NCBI RefSeq assembly: GCF_036195045.1
Contig: NZ_CP108100.1
Coordinates: 5,270,001-5,334,000, forward strand
Reading direction: 5' to 3'
Origin: Streptomyces sp. NBC_00236
GTDB lineage: Bacteria > Actinomycetota > Actinomycetes > Streptomycetales > Streptomycetaceae
DNA: 64,000 bases
A program made the translations under genes and the position numbers. The notes below the pieces were generated by a model, which saw nothing but the letters and a program-made list of their open reading frames with translations, ran no database searches and was not told the DNA's origin. Positions 59,217 through 64,000 of this stretch are shown in pieces; position 1 is the stretch's first letter, and each line of letters opens with the position of its first letter.

Positions 59217-60662
59217 ATGTTCTTCACCTACCTCCGGCGCGAGCTGCGCCGCCGCAGAAAGGCGGCGCTCGTCGTCGCCTCGGGGCTCGCCCTCGGCATT
59301 GCGCTCGTCATCATCGTCAGCTCGGTCTCCTCGGGCATGAGCAAGGCCCAGGACAAGGTCCTGGAATCGCTGTACGGCCTCGGCACGGACATGACCGTCA
59401 CCAAGGCCGCCGCAGCTCCGGGCTCCGGCACGGAGCGCCCCAAGTTCGAGTTCGACGCCAAGGACGGCGACGACGACGCGACGCAGAGCACCGACCGCGT
59501 CATGGTCCAGGGCTTCCAGAGCCTGGCCGCCACCACGGTCGGCCAGGTGGGCGAGCAGACCGGCGTCGCCGACGCCGTCGGCGGGCTGAGCCTGACCGTC
59601 ATGAAGGTGGACGGCCAGTTCAGGCGCGGCGAGTTCAAGCAGGACGAGAGCGCCACGGCCGGGGGCGGCGGCCGCGGCGGCAGCACCCAGCCGCAGGGCG
59701 AGGTCCAGGGCGGCGGAGCCTCCTTCGACGTCAACTCCTACACCGTGTACGGCACCGACGTCACCAAGCAGGACCTCGGCCCGCTCACCTCCTCGAAGAT
59801 CACCACCGGACGTACGTTCAAGACGACCGAGACCAACGCGAAGGTGGCCGTCGTCGACGCCGCGTACGCGAAGGAGAAGGAACTCTCGACCGGCAAGACG
59901 GTGACGATCCACGGGACCACGTTCTCGATCGTCGGCGTCTCGACGGCCGAGAGCGGTGACGCGGCCGCGAACCTGTACATCCCGCTCCAGCAGGCGCAGA
60001 CCCTCGCCGACTCGAAGGACAAGGTCACCACGGTCTACGTCAAGGCCGCCGACTCGCAGCAGATCGACAGCGTCAAGGCCGCCATCCAGAAGAACATCAC
60101 GGGCACCACGGTCACCACCTCCGCCGACCTCGCGGACACCGTGTCCGGTTCCCTGTCCACCGCGTCCGACCTGGCCTCCAGCGTCGGCAAGTGGCTCTCC
60201 ATCGCCGTGCTCATCGCCGCCTTCCTGGTGGCCGGCCTCCTCACCTCCTCCGCGGTCAGCCGCCGCGTACGGGAGTTCGGCACGCTCAAGGCGCTCGGCT
60301 GGAGGAGCGGCCGGGTCACCCGCCAGGTCATCGGCGAGGCACTCGTCAACGGCCTGATGGGCGGCGTCCTCGGCATCGCGGTCGGCCTCGCCGGCGCCTA
60401 CGCCGTCACCGCCGTCAGCCCCACCCTCACCGCCCAGCTCGGCTCCACCGGCGGCGGCGGGGGACGCGGCGGCGGCATGGGCGGCCCCGGCCGGCAGACC
60501 GCGTCCAAGGCGCTCGACATCGCGCTGACCGCGCCCGTCTCCCTCTCCGTCATCCTGATGGCCGTCGGCCTGGCCGTGGCGGGCGGGCTGATCGCGGGCG
60601 CCTTCGGCGGCTGGCGCGCCTCCCGGCTGCGCCCCGCCGACGCGCTGCGCCGCGTCGAGTAG
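59217..60662 (+). CDS. MacB/FtsX-type ABC exporter permease
   Basis: A 481-residue permease. One N-terminal membrane helix (ALVVASGLALGIALVIIVSSVSSG), a long extracellular MacB_PCD-like domain with Gly-rich insertions (GGGGRGGSTQPQGEVQGGG), and three C-terminal helices ending ASRLRPADALRRVE. A -10-like TAGCCT is 7 bases before the ATG and no ribosome binding site is seen, so translation may be leaderless. It pairs with the ATPase downstream. It probably exports or extracts a lipid, peptide or drug. Confidence 0.9.
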   Translation: MFFTYLRRELRRRRKAALVVASGLALGIALVIIVSSVSSGMSKAQDKVLESLYGLGTDMTVTKAAAAPGSGTERPKFEFDAKDGDDDATQSTDRVMVQGFQSLAATTVGQVGEQTGVADAVGGLSLTVMKVDGQFRRGEFKQDESATAGGGGRGGSTQPQGEVQGGGASFDVNSYTVYGTDVTKQDLGPLTSSKITTGRTFKTTETNAKVAVVDAAYAKEKELSTGKTVTIHGTTFSIVGVSTAESGDAAANLYIPLQQAQTLADSKDKVTTVYVKAADSQQIDSVKAAIQKNITGTTVTTSADLADTVSGSLSTASDLASSVGKWLSIAVLIAAFLVAGLLTSSAVSRRVREFGTLKALGWRSGRVTRQVIGEALVNGLMGGVLGIAVGLAGAYAVTAVSPTLTAQLGSTGGGGGRGGGMGGPGRQTASKALDIALTAPVSLSVILMAVGLAVAGGLIAGAFGGWRASRLRPADALRRVE

Positions 60663-60783
60663 CCCGCACGGGATGACCGGTGACCGGGCATCCCGTTCCC
60701 CGTCCCCAGCGATCCCCGGTCCACGGGCGACCCCCGAGGCGGTCGCCCGGGATCCGCGATCACCGCCCAGCAGGAGCTGAACC

Positions 60784-61467
60784 ATGTACACGCTTCAAGG
60801 CGTCACCAAGCAGTACACACGCGGCAAGTCCACCGTCCACGCGCTCGCCGGCGTCGACCTGACCATCGAGGACGGCGGCCGCCTGGTCATCCAGGGCCCG
60901 ACCGGCGGCGGCAAGTCCACGCTGCTGCAGATGCTCGGCGGCCTGGACCGCCCCACCGCCGGCAGCGTCGAGCTCGACGGGGTGGACCTCGCGAAGCTCA
61001 GCGAGGCCAAGCTCACCAAGGTGCGCGCCGAGAACATCGGCTTCGTCTTCCAGAGCTTCAACCTCATCCCCACGCTCACCGCCCAGGAGAACGTCGAGAC
61101 CGCCCTCGTCCCGCTCGGCGTCAAGACGTCCGAGCGCCGCAGAAGAGCGGCCGAGGCACTCGACTCGTTCGGGCTCGGCGAACGCCTCACCCATCTCCCC
61201 GGCGAGATGTCCGGCGGCCAGCAGCAGCGCGTCGCGATCGCCAGGGCCCTGGTCAAGCAGCCCAAGGTGCTGCTCGCCGACGAGCCCACCGGCAACCTCG
61301 ACGAGTCCATGCGCGACGAGATCATGGAGGTGCTGGAGACCCTGTGGAAGGAGCACGGGCTCACCTTCATCATGGTCACCCACGACAGCGCGATCGCCCG
61401 CAGGGCCCCGCGCCTGGCGACCATCCGCAAGGGCAGGGTCACCATCACGGAGAACGCCGCGGCCTGA
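60784..61467 (+). CDS. ABC exporter ATPase (MacB/LolD type)
   Basis: A 227-residue ATPase. Walker A is GPTGGGKST, the signature MSGGQQQRVAIARAL, Walker B VLLADEPTGNLD and the H-loop VTHDSA. GCAGGAGCTGA provides a ribosome binding site before ATG 60784. It is the partner of the preceding permease, with a 121-base gap, longer than usual for one operon. Confidence 0.95.
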   Translation: MYTLQGVTKQYTRGKSTVHALAGVDLTIEDGGRLVIQGPTGGGKSTLLQMLGGLDRPTAGSVELDGVDLAKLSEAKLTKVRAENIGFVFQSFNLIPTLTAQENVETALVPLGVKTSERRRRAAEALDSFGLGERLTHLPGEMSGGQQQRVAIARALVKQPKVLLADEPTGNLDESMRDEIMEVLETLWKEHGLTFIMVTHDSAIARRAPRLATIRKGRVTITENAAA

Positions 61468-61597
61468 CCCGGCGACACCCGACCGCCCGGCCGGCGGACC
61501 CGACCCGCACGACGGGATCCGCCGGCCCGTGGGCACACGGGCCACCGGGCGGCCGGCGATCCGCCGGCCCGGCAACGCGCAGGCCACCCGGCAGCCC

Positions 61598-62215
61598 TCA
61601 GCCGGTCCGCCCGGCCACGGCCCTGCGGTGCGCCACCAGATCGGTGCGGCGGACCTGGCGCAGGCCGGCCGGGTCGTTGTACGCGACGCCCTCCCCGCAG
61701 GCCGTTCGCGGACCGGGGCCGCCCCGGGCCAGCCGGGCGCGCAGCCCGTACCAGGGCTGCAGCGGCAGCCAGCACAGCCCGTACAGCCAGCGCCGCACCA
61801 GGCGTACGGGGCCCGGACGGCCCACGTCCGGCAGGCTCACCACCCGTATCCCCATGATCAGTTTTCCCGCTCCGGCACCCGCGACCGCGGTGAGCACCAC
61901 CTGGTTGAGGAACGAGAGGACCAGCACCGGCCCGATCAGCAGCCCGACGACCTGGGGAAAGGACGCCGAGTCCGCGTACGGCCGGACGAGTAACCCGCCG
62001 GCGACCAGGCAGAGGTAGCAGTCGAGCCCCACGGCGAGATACCGGCGCACCTCACCGGCCCGGGGCGGCGTCCCCGGCGCGGGCCGCTCCGACCCCCCGG
62101 GGACGTACGGAGGCCCCGGCTGCCGGTATCCGAGCAGCGGTCCTGCGGTCAACGGCCTTTGCCTGTAAGGAGTATGGGGATCGCGGCCCTTGCGGTTCCC
62201 CCGTGATGTCGTCAT
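61598..62215 (-). CDS. RDD-family membrane protein
   Basis: A 205-residue protein with a 50-residue Pro/Arg-rich lead and three membrane segments (YLAVGLDCYLCLVAGGLLV, VGLLIGPVLVLSFLNQVVLTAVAG, RLVRRWLYGLCWLPLQP). RDD motif elements include GAGKLIMGIRVVSLPD. RDD proteins are small membrane proteins, some linked to ion exchange. ATG 62215. It is convergent with the ABC genes. Confidence 0.82.
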   Translation of the reverse strand: MTTSRGNRKGRDPHTPYRQRPLTAGPLLGYRQPGPPYVPGGSERPAPGTPPRAGEVRRYLAVGLDCYLCLVAGGLLVRPYADSASFPQVVGLLIGPVLVLSFLNQVVLTAVAGAGAGKLIMGIRVVSLPDVGRPGPVRLVRRWLYGLCWLPLQPWYGLRARLARGGPGPRTACGEGVAYNDPAGLRQVRRTDLVAHRRAVAGRTG

Positions 62216-62417
62216 GACGGAATCATGTCTGATAGCCCGTCACCGCGGGCCCGGACCGCACACCTGCGGGCATCGCGGCCGGCGGCGCGTGGTGTAGCCC
62301 GCTACACCACCGGTCCGGGAGTCCGGCCCCTCGTACCGGCGTCCGTCCGTCGCGAAGATGGGGGACACGGCCGGGCAGCTGCCCGGCACGACCGCCCGAC
62401 CTCTCCTGGAGGAACCC

Positions 62418-62588
62418 GTGAAGCAGCTGCTCCGGACCGTGCTCCTCGTCGCACTCGTCGCGAACGTCTCGCTGAACTTCCTGGTGGAACAGGAAGGACC
62501 GAACATTGCCCTGAGCGTGGTCTCGGGCGTGGTCGTGCTCGCGTCGGCGGCAGGCCTGTGGATGCTGCGCGGCCCGCGCGAGAGCTGA
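62418..62588 (+). CDS. Very small two-segment membrane protein
   Basis: A 56-residue protein with GTG 62418 following a full Shine-Dalgarno (TGGAGG). Two hydrophobic stretches (LLRTVLLVALVANVSLNFLV and IALSVVSGVVVLASAAGLWML) form a hairpin. The family is unknown. It is monocistronic. Confidence 0.8.
   Translation: MKQLLRTVLLVALVANVSLNFLVEQEGPNIALSVVSGVVVLASAAGLWMLRGPRES

Positions 62589-64000
<1,412 letters not shown>

Overview
The window is 64 kb of high-GC actinobacterial chromosome, almost certainly Streptomyces. The signs are GTG starts, 4-bp ATGA/GTGA overlaps, twin-arginine secreted proteins, an XRE/DUF397/ATPase triad of the WhiJ type, and a block with the gene order of the S. coelicolor core chromosome: afsQ2-afsQ1 divergent from sigQ, then deoC, phosphosugar mutase, nucleoside phosphorylase, accA2, maf, accE-pccB, birA, adenylate cyclase and hutH. 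I see no transposase, integrase, tRNA, rRNA or CRISPR array. Both ends cut through genes: an ABC ATPase on the left and glutamate dehydrogenase on the right.

1-5.3 kb is a nucleoside uptake and salvage operon (NupA-like ATPase, two permeases, cytidine deaminase) followed by thymidine phosphorylase. 5.3-17 kb is accessory: a Uma2 protein, a STAS protein, a secreted M23 peptidase, an ECF sigma factor with an overlapping small membrane protein, an L,D-transpeptidase, an MFS exporter with a divergent LysR regulator, the XRE/DUF397/ATPase triad around a 26-bp inverted repeat, a second LysR pair and a secreted beta-propeller protein. 17.4-24.7 kb is a 2.2-kresidue RHS polymorphic toxin with a DUF4253 gene right behind it, which is a candidate immunity gene.

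24.7-44 kb returns to nucleoside catabolism (adenosine deaminase, deoC, phosphosugar mutase, purine nucleoside phosphorylase) with the AfsQ1/AfsQ2/SigQ signalling block inside it and an aldehyde dehydrogenase pair that looks like a split ALDH16. 44-56.6 kb holds acyl-CoA (propionyl-CoA) carboxylase subunits accA2, accE and pccB, their biotin ligase, a class III adenylate cyclase, an enoyl-CoA hydratase, a GAF-GGDEF protein and histidine ammonia-lyase. 56.6-64 kb holds an LAXTG-type surface protein, a lipoprotein L,D-transpeptidase, a MacB-type ABC exporter, an RDD membrane protein and gdhA.

The strongest unexplained signal is a perfect 12-bp palindrome, CTACGCGCGTAG or a near match, found upstream of deoA, add, deoC and the purine nucleoside phosphorylase. 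In each case its right edge overlaps a possible -10 box. It ties scattered salvage genes into one apparent regulon, and at add it lies in a 57-bp tandem duplication whose other copy has a decayed site. A textbook AfsQ1 box (GTGAC-N6-GTGAC) lies between afsQ1 and sigQ.
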